From Zizania palustris (Eukaryota > Streptophyta > Magnoliopsida > Poales > Poaceae), in contig JAAALK010000285.1 in NCBI GenBank assembly GCA_019279435.1, positions 70,292,249 through 70,356,248 on the forward strand: 64,000 nt of DNA, written 5' to 3'. Of the stretch, positions 23,027 to 34,799 are shown piece by piece; the stretch's first letter is position 1; each line of letters starts with the position of its first letter. The position numbers were made by a program, and so were the translations under genes. Under the pieces are notes generated by a model. The model did not search any database and was not told the DNA's origin. It was given only the letters and a program-made list of their open reading frames with translations.

Positions 23027-24223
23027 TTGACTCCAGAAATCGCTACTTCGTTAGAAAAGGCAGTTGAAGAAAATTTGAATATCTTTGCTTGGTCTGATGA
23101 AGACATTCCGGGAGTCGGTCGAGATATCATTGAGCATAGCTTGCTTGTGAATCTGAGGGTTCGACCTGTTCGACAAGGACTTCGGATGTTATCCGTAGAG
23201 AGGGTCATCCTTGCTAAAGCAAAAGTGGAAAAATTGCTGAAGGCTGGGATCATCAGAAAAGTAGCTCATACGGAGTGGTTAGCCAACCCAGTCTTCATCA
23301 GAAAGAAATCCTCTGGGAAGTGGCGCATGTGCATTGATTTTACATCCTTGAATAAAGCATGCCCCCATGACCCCTATCCCATGCCCCGAATTGATCAATT
23401 AGTTGATTCCACTGTTGGTTCGGAGTTATTAAGCTTCCTCGACGCGTATTCTGGCTATCATCAAATCTGGTTAAAGTGCGAAGATGAAATCAAAACAAGC
23501 TTTGTAACTCCTTCAGGAGTCTTCTGCTATGTAAGAATGCCTTTCAGTTTAAGAAATGCTGGGGCAACTTTTTCGAGGTTAATTGCTAAAGCTCTAGGTC
23601 ATCAAATAGGCCGCAATATAGAAGCCCATATGGATGATATTTTAATAAAGAGTGTTGTAAAGCACCAACATAGCCTAGACTTAGCAGAAACGTTCGATAG
23701 CCTTCGGCCATGTGGAGTCCGTCTCAACCCCGAAAAATGTATCTTCGGGGCTCAAGCTAGAAAGTTGTCAGTGTATCTAGTTTCGAGTAGAGGGATTGAA
23801 GCTAGTCCTACTCAAATAACTGCATTACAAAGGATGGCTCCTCCGGAAAAGTTAAAGCAGGTGCAAAAGCTAACTGGCCGTCTAGCAGCACTTAGCAGAT
23901 TTCTAGCAAGGTCTGCGGAGAGAAGTTTGCCTATATTCAAAGCATTGAAAGGGTCCGAAGATTTTGCATGGACACCAGAGTGTCAAAAGAGTTTTGATGA
24001 TATTAAAAATTATCTCAGCAACCTCGCTACACTCACTGTGCCCATTGCGGATGAAACCCTACTCCTCTACCTTGCAGCTACTAGCTCCGCTGTTAGTGCA
24101 GTCCTTGTCAGAGAAGTTGATTTCAATGGGAAGTTGGTACAGAATCCAGTCTATTTTGTATCTGAAGCATTGTCTGGAGAAAAACAAGATATTCCGAGCT
24201 TGAGAAGTTCACCTATGCTCTGA
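23027..24223 (+). pseudogene. Tat-lineage reverse transcriptase and first RNase H
   Basis: Continuous 398-codon ORF. RT blocks: LLKAGIIRKVAHTEWLANPV, WRMCIDFTSLNKACP, PYPMPRIDQLVD, LLSFLDAYSGYHQI, MPFSLRNAGATF, then HMDDILIKS, where the YxDD tyrosine is His (CAT at 23627-23629). The connection and the Ty3 RNase H start (DFAWTPECQKSFDDIK, LYLAATSSAVSAVLVRE) follow. One missing base near 24190 shifts the frame; the sense continues at 24226. Confidence 0.92.
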
Positions 24224-24225
24224 TA

Positions 24226-25002
24226 ATGGCTTCGAGGAAATTGAGACATTATTTTCTAGCACATAATGTGATTGTACCAACTTCGTATCCCTTAGGAGAT
24301 ATGCTCCGAAGCAATGATTCTACGGGAAGAATTGGAAAATGGGCTGTTGAACTAGCACCCTTCAGCATCTCCTTCGTAGCAAGGACAACAATCAAGTCAC
24401 AGGTGGTGGCAGATTTTGTGGCAGAGTGGACTCCATCCGCAGTATGGGCTCCGGAGAAATCAAATGAAGGAATTTGGACTATATACTCCGATGGAGCTTT
24501 TCAAGCGTATGGAGCAGGCATCAGAGCAGTAATAATTTCGACTTCAGGGCAAAGAGCAATGTACTCCGCAAGGCTCAACTTTAAGTCCACCAATAATACA
24601 ATAGAGTATGAAGGAATTTTGATAGGACATTGAAAGGCGCGTGCTTTGGGTGCTACAAGAGTTGTTATTAAAACAAATTCTCAAATTGTAGCAGGGCACG
24701 TCGATAAAAGTTTTCAAGTTCGTCACCCGCAGCTTGCAAAATATTTGGAAGAGATCCGTAATATTGAAGCAACATTCAAAGGGATTTCCATCCGAAGTAT
24801 ACCAAGACCTGAAAATATGCAAGCCGATACCTTAGCGAAAGCTGCAGCCGGAGCTATGGACATTCCGGAAGGAGATTTTTACGAAGAGCTTACTTCGCCT
24901 TCGGTGTCACAAATCCCTTATGTGGAAGTTCTTTGCATTCCAAGCACTGATTGGCGGAGCTCAATTATGGAATTGTTACAAGGTGAAGCAAATTTTGCCT
25001 GA
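24226..25002 (+). pseudogene. Tat-lineage second (archaeal-type) RNase H
   Basis: After the end of the Ty3-type RNase H (ASRKLRHYFLAHNV) comes a second RNase H: WTIYSDGAFQAYGAG, STNNTIEYEGIL, then VVIKTNSQIVAGHV and ENMQADTLAKAA. A second RNase H between RT and integrase is diagnostic of the Tat lineage. A TGA splits it at 24631-24633. The third acidic residue, normally Asp in T-D-S-Q, is Asn (AAT 24676-24678), so it should be inactive. Confidence 0.88.
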
Positions 25003-26203
25003 AGGGCCACAACTTTCGAGGTTGAAGTTAAGAGTTCGAAATTATCGTGTAATCAATGGTATTCTCTACAAAGCCGGAGTATGTTCCCCTCTGCTCCGAT
25101 GTATATCTCAAGCCAAAGGTCAAGAGATGCTCTGAGAAATTCATGAAGGCCTTTGTGGTAGCCATCTGGCCCCTCGAGATTTGGCAGTAAAAACACTTCG
25201 CTAGGGGCTTTATTTGCCTACAATAGTAGCTGATGCGGAGAGCTTAGTCCGCACATGCCAAGGTTGTCAATGGATGGGAAGACGAAGTCATCGTCCACCA
25301 ACAACTCTTCAAGTCATTGCTCCAGTTTGGCCCATGGCCAGATGGGGCATGGATCTCATTGCCCCCTTCCCAGTAGCAAAAGGAAATCTGAAATTTGCAG
25401 TGGTAGCAATTGAGTATTTTTCCAAGTGGGTCGAAGCGGAACCCCTCACAGCTATCACTTTGAATAATGTGCAAAAGTTCTTCTGGAAGAATATTATATG
25501 CAGATTCGCAGTGCCTCGACAGCTCACAGTTGGCAATGGCACACAATTTGATGCAACGCCCATCAGGAAGTTTTGCGAATATCTTGGCATACAAATATGA
25601 TTTGCTGTTGTGTGCCATCCTCAGTCTAACGGAGCTGTCGAAAGGGCTAATGGTAATATTCTATCAGCGCTGAATCGAAGAATAGTAGGGTTAGCAAAAG
25701 GGCTGTGGACCGAAGAGCTCCCGAAGATTTTATGGTCCATTCGGACCACTCAAACAAGATCCACATGTTTTACTCCTTTCAGATTATTATTCAGAAATGA
25801 AGCTATGACGCCGACGGAGCTTAAAGGAGGATCTCTTCGCAACACTGAGCCTGAAATAGAAGGAGAAAGGCAAGCTTCGCTTGATTTAACAGAAGAGACA
25901 AGGCTTCGGGATGTGGCTAATTTGTCGAAATATCAACAGCAAACGAAGACTTGGTATGACCCGAAGGTTAAGCTTAATGAACTTAAGCCAGGTCACTTAG
26001 TTTTGCGAAGCATCATAGCGCCAGGGAAATTAGGAAATAAGTGGGAAGGTCCATATATTATTCTACGTTCAGGACGCCCTAGTTCTTTCAAGCTAGCTAA
26101 TTTAGAAGGCGAAGAGTTAAAGCATGCCTGGCATGCGGAGCACTTAAAGCGATATTTCACAGAGGGGCTCCTTGTAATCATCTGTAAACACCTTCTGAAT
26201 TAA
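25003..26203 (+). pseudogene. Tat-lineage integrase
   Basis: Zinc-end remnant (CQGCQWMGRRSHRPP), core with WGMDLIAPFP (first Asp), then TVGNGTQFD, where T-D-N-G is expected: the second catalytic Asp is Gly (GGC 25532-25534). A TGA at 25598-25600 precedes HPQSNGAVERANG (catalytic Glu retained). The C-terminal GPY-type end reads LGNKWEGPYIILRSG. TAA at 26201-26203 ends pol. It cannot be active. Confidence 0.9.
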
Positions 26204-26373
26204 TAAAGTTCATGGTTCACATAATGCCTACCTCTCAAATACTTCATACTTCTAGTGGACGCACTGGAAGAACGAAGTTGGCTGTGAGGGAAGTGTCATT
26301 CATTTGAACCAATTTTGTGGACTTCGAACCACTAGTTCAAAGTTTCCGATGAGGTGGGAAAGTCACAGAAAAA

Positions 26374-26620
26374 CGGATTCCAAACCACCGGCTTGAAAGC
26401 ATCCGTAAAAAGAGTCCAAGGAGACCAAATGATATGGATTCCAGGCTCTGGCTTGAAAGCATCCATAAAAAGAGTCCAAGGAGACCACTATGCGAATTCT
26501 GAACCACTGGTTTGATAGCATTCTGAGCTAATAGCTTAGAATGTTTGTAAAAAGAGTCCAAAGTGACCAATTGTTTCGGATGCTAAGGTATCCGAAAAAA
26601 GAGTCCGAAGTGACTACATT
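26374..26620 (+). repeat. Tandem repeats of about 60 bp after pol
   Basis: Two good units (gcttgaaagcatcc[g/a]taaaaa at 26391 and 26451, spacing exactly 60) and two decayed units (aaaaagagtccaaagtgac near 26550; aaaaagagtccgaagtgac near 26597). Tandem repeats in the untranslated part are a known habit of Tat-lineage elements. Confidence 0.75.
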
Positions 26621-26884
26621 CAAACAAAAAGGTACTAAGTTACCAGTTTTCAGACTCCAAGTAGTCGAAGACATTTTTTGAGATTTTAATCAATCTCTAA
26701 GTGGTTAAGTGGCTCTGAGCCTCCAAAATTGTACTAACTAAAGTTATTTTCGTTGCGCGTAGCCACCTTCGACAAATTTCGAAGAGTCTTACACCCAAAG
26801 AGGGGCTGGGAAGTAGGGAGACAATTTTGAAACTTTACTCTTTATCATTCGAACAGATTACATTGCATCATGAAAAGTATGTAT

Positions 26885-28181
26885 CTATACCAAGAAGGAA
26901 ACGAAGACCTCTTTGATCCCTAGAACTACCGCTAAAGTTAGAGTGACTAGTTCCGGAGCCAGGAGTTTTAATAACTTTACGTTTAACTCTTTTCTCTCCT
27001 TTCGAAGCTCGGAAATCCTTTTGTTCCTGCCAAAGTTCAGCCCAAGTTCGAAGTCGCTCGGGGCGTCTCTCCTAGCTTCGAAGATGTTCAGGGTTCTTCT
27101 TTGTTTGTGCTTCAACAGTATTCTCTTCTTCGGACCATTCAACATCTTTAGAAGATGAAGTTTCCAAGTTACCTTCTTTTTCCTCCTCTTTAATGTAAGA
27201 TAATATATCTTTGCATATTGCGGGCGCAATCACACCGGAGCTTTCTCGAGGAATCAAAAATCGAGGTTGTTTGTGAGGTCTTAGAATTTTGAAGGTAGCC
27301 CATAGCAGGCGAAGCTCTTCGTTAACCTCTAACACTTCGAGACCATCCATAAAAGTCGGAAAGCCTACAAACATTTCCAAATAAGTCTTTTCATTCATAA
27401 AAGATGAAAGCATAAATTTTTACATGTTCAGAGCCCTAAAAAACTAGACCTTCGGGTCTAGCAGAGGCTGGCTGCTCGAAGCTTGCGACCGAGCTTGTTT
27501 CTGGCGAAGTCCTTCATCAATCCAAGCCTTGATTGCTGATCGACCTTCGGCTCTCCAAGATGCTTGGAAGGCTTGCCAAGCTGTGGCCACATCTTCGGAA
27601 GGGTTCAATAGCTGGTTGTCATCGAAGGTAATGGGAGCCGCTCCCAAGTCTGGTGCTACTGATAGCCCGAGATCTTCATAGTAGCGAAGTATTCTGAGAG
27701 CGGATAGTTGGCTGGAGATTTCTCCATACCAAATACCCACAGTCTTCATCATCTTCGCTGCTGCTTGGATCATCTTCAACCTTCGCAGTAGGTGGACATC
27801 GCCAGTCGAAGGAAAGGTCCAAGAAGTACCGAAGTATTCCAAGACACCCTAAAGACTATCCATGGTCTCTGTAGCTACCTTCTCGGACTTCACGTTGTCT
27901 TCAGCCAAAATATCCATTGACGAAGACAGCTCGTCTATCAAAGAAGATTGCCTGACTTCCTCCGTAACGAAGGAGTTCTTCTGACCGAGCAAGTTGTTGG
28001 CCTCTTCCACTGACTTCGCCTGCTCCTCCCGGAGCTTGACCAGCTCGGCCCCCACGGTCGCTTGCTCTGTCCACATTCTCTCTACTTCAGCCCGAAGCAT
28101 GATTTGTTTGGCTTCGAGCTTCTGATTAGCGGCCTCAAGACCAAGTCTGGCTTTCCTTTCCGCTGCTACCATCTCGGCCAA
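26885..28181 (-). pseudogene. Antisense ORF of Tat element, C-terminal half
   Basis: Minus strand, in order: a long coiled coil (27849-28181, MAEMVAAERKARLGLEAANQ...), a conserved-looking helical block (27444-27842, with WTFPSTGDVHLLRRLK, TVGIWYGEISSQLSAL, GRSAIKAWIDEGL), and an acidic tail over 27072-27413 with variant frames to 26885. Breaks between pieces are frameshifts or introns. This is the second part of the antisense gene described at 28863-30540. Confidence 0.65.
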
Positions 28182-28862
28182 GCTGGAAGTTCAAATCTTG
28201 GAGCTATCAAGACTCCCTTGGAGGGCAATTATCTTCTCCTTAAGACGATTGCATTCCCGCTCGTTCGAAATAGCTGCAGCTCGAGCCAAAACTATTTGCT
28301 GCGAAGAAAAAAGCCATGTAAGTAAACTATTTATAAGCTGAAACTAACCCTGTTATTGCTGATACTTCGTACCTGGTATGCTGCCCGCTCCAAGGCTACA
28401 TCTAGCTCCGACCTCTCGGCTTACCCAAGTATAGCCACAAAGTTAGTCTCCCCGACTTCGTGATTAGCTCGAGCCAAAGGCTCTAGCAAAGTCTGAAGCC
28501 CGGTCCTTCACTCTTGGAAAGGAGCTAGGAGGGGGAGCATTGACAGTGCTCTTTGATCGTCTTCATTGGGTGAGGCGCCGGAGCGCATTTCCGCATCCCT
28601 GGAGATCTCGATGGATTGACCCCCTTCTGCAGACTAGCCTCCGTCTGTGGATTCCGATGGGGTTAGTCCGGAGTTCGGAGCAGGAAAAGGATCTATTTTC
28701 CCATTACCTTTTCCGGGCCCCATCTTTATAACCTCCTCCAGAATCGACTTCGGAGAGGTCGAGGTTTCAGGCGCAGTCTTCGCAGGAGGAGTCGTCTCCA
28801 TGGGGGTTGACCCTGAAAAGTCGCAGGCGCATAATTTTGTAGGACATGGAGAAAAAGGTGCT

Positions 28863-30540
28863 CTAATGAAGCTTACCTTCGAAACCCTGTCGACGAACGA
28901 GTATGGGGCTACTTGGAGGATCGAATGCCCCTTCAAAATCTTCATCGTATTCAGAGTCAAGAACCGAAGGATTAGCTGTTGGAACTTCTCTCGGAATAGC
29001 AGACATCACTTCATCCGGAATCGAAGCTTGATCAGTTGCTACTTCGACTCCACCTTCAGCAGCAGGGGCTTCTTGTCTTGGCGGGACATTCGAAGTCCCA
29101 GCCTGTTCAGGGTTGTCTTGCGCAGCCAGCACGCCCGCTGCATCACCGATAGCCAGGACTTCGACATCCACTCGCACTTCTTCTTCTCCGATAACAAGGT
29201 CTATAAAGACCCTTGGCATTTCTCTTTCTCCTTCATCCTCAGATGAATTTGAAGACGAAGTAGCAGACTTGGAAGGGGCCATGTTCTTGGGTTTATGGGC
29301 CAACTTATTCACAGGAGTCTTGGCTGGTGCCGAAGTCCCAGCCTAGGCTTTCCTCTTCTTCGGACCAGTCTCGGAACGAACCTAGTTTGGAAGAGAAGGG
29401 GCGATGACTCCGAGTAGGCCCCATACCCGGTTGAATCGCTCCGAGCTGCCTACTAGCTTCACCCTCTATTCTTTTTCAGTGGGGGTAGGAGCCCCGAGAA
29501 TCTTTTCCGAAGCCCGCATGACTTGCTCCGAAGTCAATGAGGCTTGTGGAGCTGAAAGATAAGTTTTTATTTGTCATGTCATTTTTTATGAAATTATCAT
29601 ACATGAAACATTTTGTAGTTTTCAAAGTTACCTGCAGAGCTCGAACTCAAAGAAATTTTTTAGAGTCCACCATCCGGATCCTCTTCAAAGTTAATAGGCC
29701 AGTTGGCCATCAGAGGCGGAATATGGAGCCCGATGAACTCCTCCGCTAAGTCCCGCATGCTCATGCAGTGACTAATACTTTGAAGAAGATTGAGACGAGC
29801 TTCGAGCTGGCCAGGGTCTGGATGAACTTCGGCTTCCCTTCGGAAGTATATATATTGCAGAGGTCCGGCCAAACTGCTGTCTACTCCCACTTCGGCGTAG
29901 AACCATCGAAGAATCCAATCTGTGTACCATCTAGCATTGATGGCCTTCGCTGGAAATCGCAGTTGGTACTCATCTCGGTGTCTGAAGTTAATGCTGCCGA
30001 AGGCAACTACAATCTTTTCTCCTCCGGAGCCCTGGTAAGTCTTCGGCTGGTAGGAGGCTTTGTGAAGTGCTGCGAATATTTCTAGCTCTCCCTTCGCAGC
30101 CTTCGGCTCGCAGTGCCCACTTGAAGATAGCGAGGCGTGCTATCGCATTCGGAGAAAGTTGAGGAATAGTAACATGGAAAAGATCCAATACCTCCGATAA
30201 GAAGTCCACCGCTGGAATCCCCAACCCCGCCTCGAAGAAGGCTTCAAAAACGACTACTTCTCCGGGCCGAGGCGAAGGGATGGCCTCGTTCTCGGGTTTG
30301 CAGACCTTAACCTCTGGGCTAATCTTCACCGCAACTACTGTTGTAATCGTCTTCTTCTTGTAGGTTGATGGCCCCAGCTTATAGGATTGGTCCGAGTACA
30401 TGGAGAAGGTCGGGAGAAGGTCATGGGGGCCGACTTGTGGGGGATTCCCCGCAGGTGCTGCCGCAAGCTGCCGCCGCCATGGCTTGCTGCCTGGCTTGGG
30501 TCGAGGTTGCCCCGGGGGCCTTGAAGCTTGTCTTCGCCAT
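28863..30540 (-). pseudogene. Antisense ORF of Tat element, N-terminal half ('putative gypsy type transposon' domain)
   Basis: Minus-strand start MAKTSFKAPGATSTQARQ at 30540. A frameshift is followed by a domain of the Pfam 'putative gypsy type transposon' (PF04195) kind: GEVVVFEAFFEAGLGIP, FLSEVLDLFHVTIPQLSPNA, ARLAIFKWALRAEG (30401-30080). The frame shifts again to RWFYAEVGVDSSLAGPLQYI and a 29660-29890 segment. A Ser/acid-rich linker lies at 28863-29312. Such ORFs, antisense to gag-pol between pol and the 3' LTR, are known in Tat/Retand/Grande elements; their function is unknown. Several stops and frameshifts here. Confidence 0.72.
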
Positions 30541-30975
30541 CAAGCAAAACAGGAAGTTTGGAGCTAGAGTTTGGAGGCTAAGCAGTGGATTGCGCGAGAA
30601 TGGTGAGAAAGGTATTCTGGATGTTTCTGGGTCCTTTATTTATAGCTTGGATTCCTAATTTTTTACCATTCAGACTTGGCGTTCCGTCTTCTGGACCGTT
30701 ATTGCTTACGAAATTAAAGCAACGTTATAGCTTCTTCTGAAAGGAAAAAGATAACAACTATTTCTTTTGAGTCTAACGGTCTTTTTGACTTCACAGAAAT
30801 TGATTGCAGAGTTGTTCGAATAAAACCTTCTCTTAGAAATCAATTCGATGTTCTATATTTTTGGATATTTCGAAGGTTGATAAATTTTATTAACCCCTAC
30901 ACATGATTATTTTTCTTGCGTATACTGCTCTCCTAACCTTACAAATCATTCGGAGAAGCGTATTCGAGGGGCTAC

Positions 30976-31468
30976 TGTTGGGGAAAATATTTCATCCTTA
31001 GGGTCTCTACACTAATAAGACAAAGTAAATCTACTAAACCGAAGTTCTAGTATTAACTCCGGTTTAGTACATGATCAAGTTCGAAGAATCCATGCAGACT
31101 TCTGTTCGGAGTAAAACTTCGAAGGTGGAATCTTCAGAAAGCTTATCTGCCAGTGAGGACGGAAGACTTATCTTCTTTTTGATTAGATTAGTCTTTTACC
31201 ATTTTAACCCTATTAGGGGTACCGAATAGTTTCCACTATGTTGATTGTAATTGAGGGGTAAAAAGGTCTTTTCCTTAAGATTTTTACCTATAAATACCCC
31301 CCTTCTCGCCCTGTAATGATGATCGAATACTCAGTTATTCAATACACAACTTCGAACTGCTTCGAGCTATTATCCAATTCGGAGGCTTGAAATAGTTCAC
31401 TTCACAAACACTTCATTTGTTAGTTCTTAATCTCCGAAAACCTTTTAGTGTAATCTTTTATGCCAACA
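30976..31468 (+). repeat. 3' LTR of Tat-lineage element, 493 bp
   Basis: It starts TGTTGGGGAAAATATT after the purine-rich CGAGGGGCTAC and ends TGCCAACA. CTCAG (31469-31473) follows, matching the left duplication. The 435 bp between the antisense ORF start and this LTR hold no ORF. Confidence 0.95.
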
Positions 31469-31484
31469 CTCAGTGTGCTTCGAC

Positions 31485-31875
31485 TAGGGGTGAAAACAGA
31501 TTAAATATTATCCAATCCGATCCACTCCAAATCCAGTAAAATTGAGGATATGGTAACAATTTTTTGAAATCCGGTGGATTTGGATTCAGATCCGGATGTT
31601 TCAATGAAGATACGGATACGGATACGGATGTGGTTTCGATTAATTCTACTAGATTCAGATTATCTGTTTTTTTGTGCGGATTATCCCAATCCCCTCAAAC
31701 CGGATAATCCGAATTTGAACTGCGTTGCTGACCCATTATTAGCCCAACTAACTTGTTTTTTATTCTGTAACCACTGAAATTGTTTTTTCATGCATTTCCT
31801 TAGCAAGGAAACTGCTGTGATTGTTCAAAGGCTACGCTTTTTCAACTGTTTGGATTGCAAATATATATATATATA
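31485..31875. mobile_element. hAT element, left part
   Basis: It starts TAGGGGTGAAAACAGA at 31485. The right end (41056-41083) reverse complemented reads TACGGATGAAAATGGA (12 of 16 match). The flanking 8-bp duplication GCTTCGAC (31477-31484, 41084-41091) is exact. It ends in an AT microsatellite (31855-31876), into which element C inserted. No transposase ORF; only about 28 bp of the right side remain. Confidence 0.88.
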
Positions 31876-32247
31876 TGAGAAACCAAGTTCAACTGTGCTT
31901 TGGTTTCAAGTCTGTGATGAGTGATTGACAAGTTTTTTCTGGGCGAAGGGGTCCCTCCAAATGGGTTCGGAGGCATTTTCCGAAGGGTGAGGAGTGTATC
32001 TCGGAGGGGTCCGGCAGAGCGAAGTCTTCTTGACTTCGAACTTTTACTCTTTGCGAAGCCTAGTTCCGGAGCTGTAGAATACCTCCGAACCATACCACCG
32101 AAGGGTGTGTTCAAAGCCACCACCGAAGGGTGTGTTCAAAGCCTGTTCCGTAGGAGACTATTTTAAAAACAGAAGGCTATTTTCAGCCTGAAATTTTTAA
32201 AAGCTCCCATTCACCCCCCCCCTCTGGTCGCCCTTTTTGGTCCAACA
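31876..32247 (+). repeat. 5' LTR of element C, 372 bp, internally deleted
   Basis: It starts TGAGAAACCAAGTTCAAC and ends GGTCCAACA next to a primer site. Compared with the 3' LTR it lacks about 1.6 kb: after GGCAGAGC it jumps to GAAGTCTTCTTGAC, which in the 3' LTR lies near 40880. The lost part includes the TATA box seen at 40277-40286. Confidence 0.85.
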
Positions 32248-32249
32248 AT

Positions 32250-32261
32250 TGGTATCAGAGC
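32250..32261 (+). other. Primer-binding site, tRNA-iMet
   Basis: TGGTATCAGAGC two bases after the LTR end, the standard site of plant copia elements. Confidence 0.9.
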
Positions 32262-32311
32262 AGGTTAAGATCACCAGTTGACCTTAACTGGTTTTGTGAT
32301 CTTTTGGCAAC

Positions 32312-34433
32312 ACGGACAGAGTTAGTAAAATACCTCTGTTCGATGGGACTAATTTTGCATACTGGAAGGTGCGCATGGAGGCTTACTTGTTAAGCTAAGG
32401 AAATGCAATTTGGGAGATTGTGGACTCACAATACTCCATTCCTAAAACCCGCACCACTTAGACAGAGAAAGATCAGTATAATTCTAACTCCAAAGCGAGA
32501 AACATACTGTTCATTGGTTTGAGTCAGAGTGAGTTTGATCGGGTTCTGCACCTGAGGATAGCTAGGGAGATTTGCACTACACTCACTATTTTTCATGAGG
32601 GCTCTACACATATTAAGGCTAGGCGCCAAAGCTCATACAATCAACAATATCTGTTGTTTGTGCAAGCACCTGGTGAATCTATAGATGCCATGTTTTCTCG
32701 CTTGGACACAATAGTGAGTAACTTGTGATCCAACGGGACGCATGCTTACAATGACCGTGATAGGGCTATCAAGCTTCTCTATGCTCTTGATCGTAGCATA
32801 TGGTAAGTAAAGATATCCAGCCTTGAGGAGTCCGCAGGTTATGACACATTGACCTATGATGACCTCTTCAATTCAGCAGGCTGAAGTCCATAGAGATTGC
32901 CAAGGCATCTCTTAAAGTGGACATAAACTATTTGCCACAGACATTGGCACTAGTTTCTGGCTCTAGCCATGGCACCACTGCAGAATCAAGCACATCTAGT
33001 ACTTGTTTTCTTGCTAGGGGTTTTGCTTTGTCCTCCCTGGTCTCCGTCACTAAGGAGCAGGTGGATACTCTAGATGATGAAGAGCATGCTCTAATTGCCA
33101 AAAGGTTCACCCATTTTCACAATGAGAGACGGGATCAGAGGAGAAGTGGCTTTAGTTGTTGTTTTGAGCGTGGTGACACTTCTCACATCAAGGCCAATTG
33201 TCCTAAGATAAAAAGGAGAGATGAGAGTGAGTGACCTAAACACCACAAGAAGGAAAGGAAACCCTTTGTGAAGGGTAAGCGCGGCAAGGTGGCTAAGAGG
33301 GTAGCCAAGGCCGCTTCTAGAGCTTTCGTCGCTGCACTCAACGACATCGACACTTCCTCAACTAAGGAGTCGAGCTCTGATGAGGAGGAAGAGTCCCCAA
33401 GAAAGGAGGAGAAGAAGGAGAAGAAGGCAAGTGATTTCACCGGCCATTGTTTTATGGCCGACAGCAGTCACAACGGCGATGAGCTTGACTCATCTGAGGT
33501 ACCTCTATCCTATGACCAGCTCTCAATTAAAGTAGTTGAACTAAATGAATTAGTTCTTGGTTAGGATAGATTACTTGTTCAAGATGCTAGGGATAGAAAA
33601 GACCTTAGACTTAGGCTAGAATCTATTTCTACTGATTATGCCATGCTTAAGTCTAAAATTGATGATGATGAATGTGAATCTTGCACTGTTGTTATGGGTG
33701 AGCTTGCTCAGTTGCGTTCTGTGCATGCTCAAACTGTTGAAGAGTTTGAGACTGCACAGAAGCAGCTTTTGGTGGTGGAGTCTAGACCTATTTCTTCTGA
33801 TGCTTGTTTAAATTGTTCTTTATTGATTGATAGCATTAATTTGAGAGACAAGCATGTTAAGCAATTAGAGGCTAGATTAGAGAGTGATGATTGTTCTAAA
33901 GATGTGCAACCTGTTTGTCACACCTGCATTATCCTTAAGGACCAACTCAATTTTGCTAGAGGGCAATCTAAAAACCTTATGACTGAAAATGAATACCTTC
34001 TTTCCGTGGTTAACAAATGCATTAAGGGAAATGGTAGGATGGATTTGTTCTTGGCCAAGACCAATATGTGTGCTGACAGGGCAGGGTTAGCTCTAGGATT
34101 GGGTTTTGAGAGGATTCCTTCAGACAGTGAGAACAAAACTGTTTTTACCTCGCCCACTACCTTAGAGAGAGAAAGAGCCTACTTAGACACTCCATCCGCC
34201 AAACAGCGTACCCTAACTCCAAAGAAAACCACCCCTCCTACCAAGAAAATTCTTCCCAAGAAGAACCCTTTCGATAAAGCCCGAGGAGCCTGTGAGGATT
34301 GCTCCTATTACCCATGATAGTGCCCCTAGGATAGTGTTTCATTATTCTAACTATCAGCGGGCAGGTCATTTGGTTGGGTTTTGCTATCGTCGCATCAAGG
34401 ATGAGCGATGTTCTCAGGCGTTGAGGTTCTAGG
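32312..34433 (+). pseudogene. Element C gag (SIRE/Maximus type)
   Basis: By comparison with the gag start of element E (ATG GAT AGG), the initiator is ACG at 32312-32314. Reads KIPLFDGTNFAYWKVRMEAY, then stops at the LLSx and RTTx positions. 32519-32728 and 32917-33234 contain the UBN2-like gag core and a first knuckle with the fourth position altered (CCFERGDTSHIKANC). 33268-33564 is Lys/Glu-rich; 33643-34317 is a long Cys-containing coiled coil. A second knuckle near 34340 has lost its first Cys pair. Long coiled-coil gag C-termini are typical of SIRE-type elements. Confidence 0.8.
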
Positions 34434-34799
34434 ACATGCAGTACCCATCTCTAGGTATGGATGAGTTTGAATTTTACTCACGCCCTGTTTACGAGGGTCC
34501 TCGATCTTCTCAGAGAGGCTTTGCCCCTCGTGGTGTTCACCATGTTTATATGGTGCTAGACCTCGTGTTAGTGGCTTTATGCCTCGACAGGTTGGGAGAC
34601 CTCATCATGCATTTGGGTCACATCATGTATGTAGACCTCGCACTTTGCATCATTCTATTTTTCATATGCATAGACAGTCTAATTTTGCTGTGCCTACTAC
34701 TCGTATCACTTAGTGTTGGATGCCTCGACATGCTTTGACTCACCCCAACACTGAGCGATCGAGGTTTTCCCATTTTGTGTAGGCACCTGATCGAGGCTT

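Larger units (their letters stand above)
20221..31468 (+). mobile_element. Element T: Tat-lineage Ty3 element, full length, inactive
   Basis: 11,248 bp with two LTRs and TSD CTCAG. Order: LTR, gag, protease, RT, RNase H, archaeal-type RNase H, integrase, tandem repeats, antisense ORF, LTR. It is inserted into the copia RT at codons N-K-T-Q. LTR divergence by eye is about 3 percent. Confidence 0.95.

Noticed and set aside
28647..29246. 199-codon plus-strand ORF in the Tat element
   Set aside because: It lies opposite the better-supported antisense gene and has no recognisable domain.
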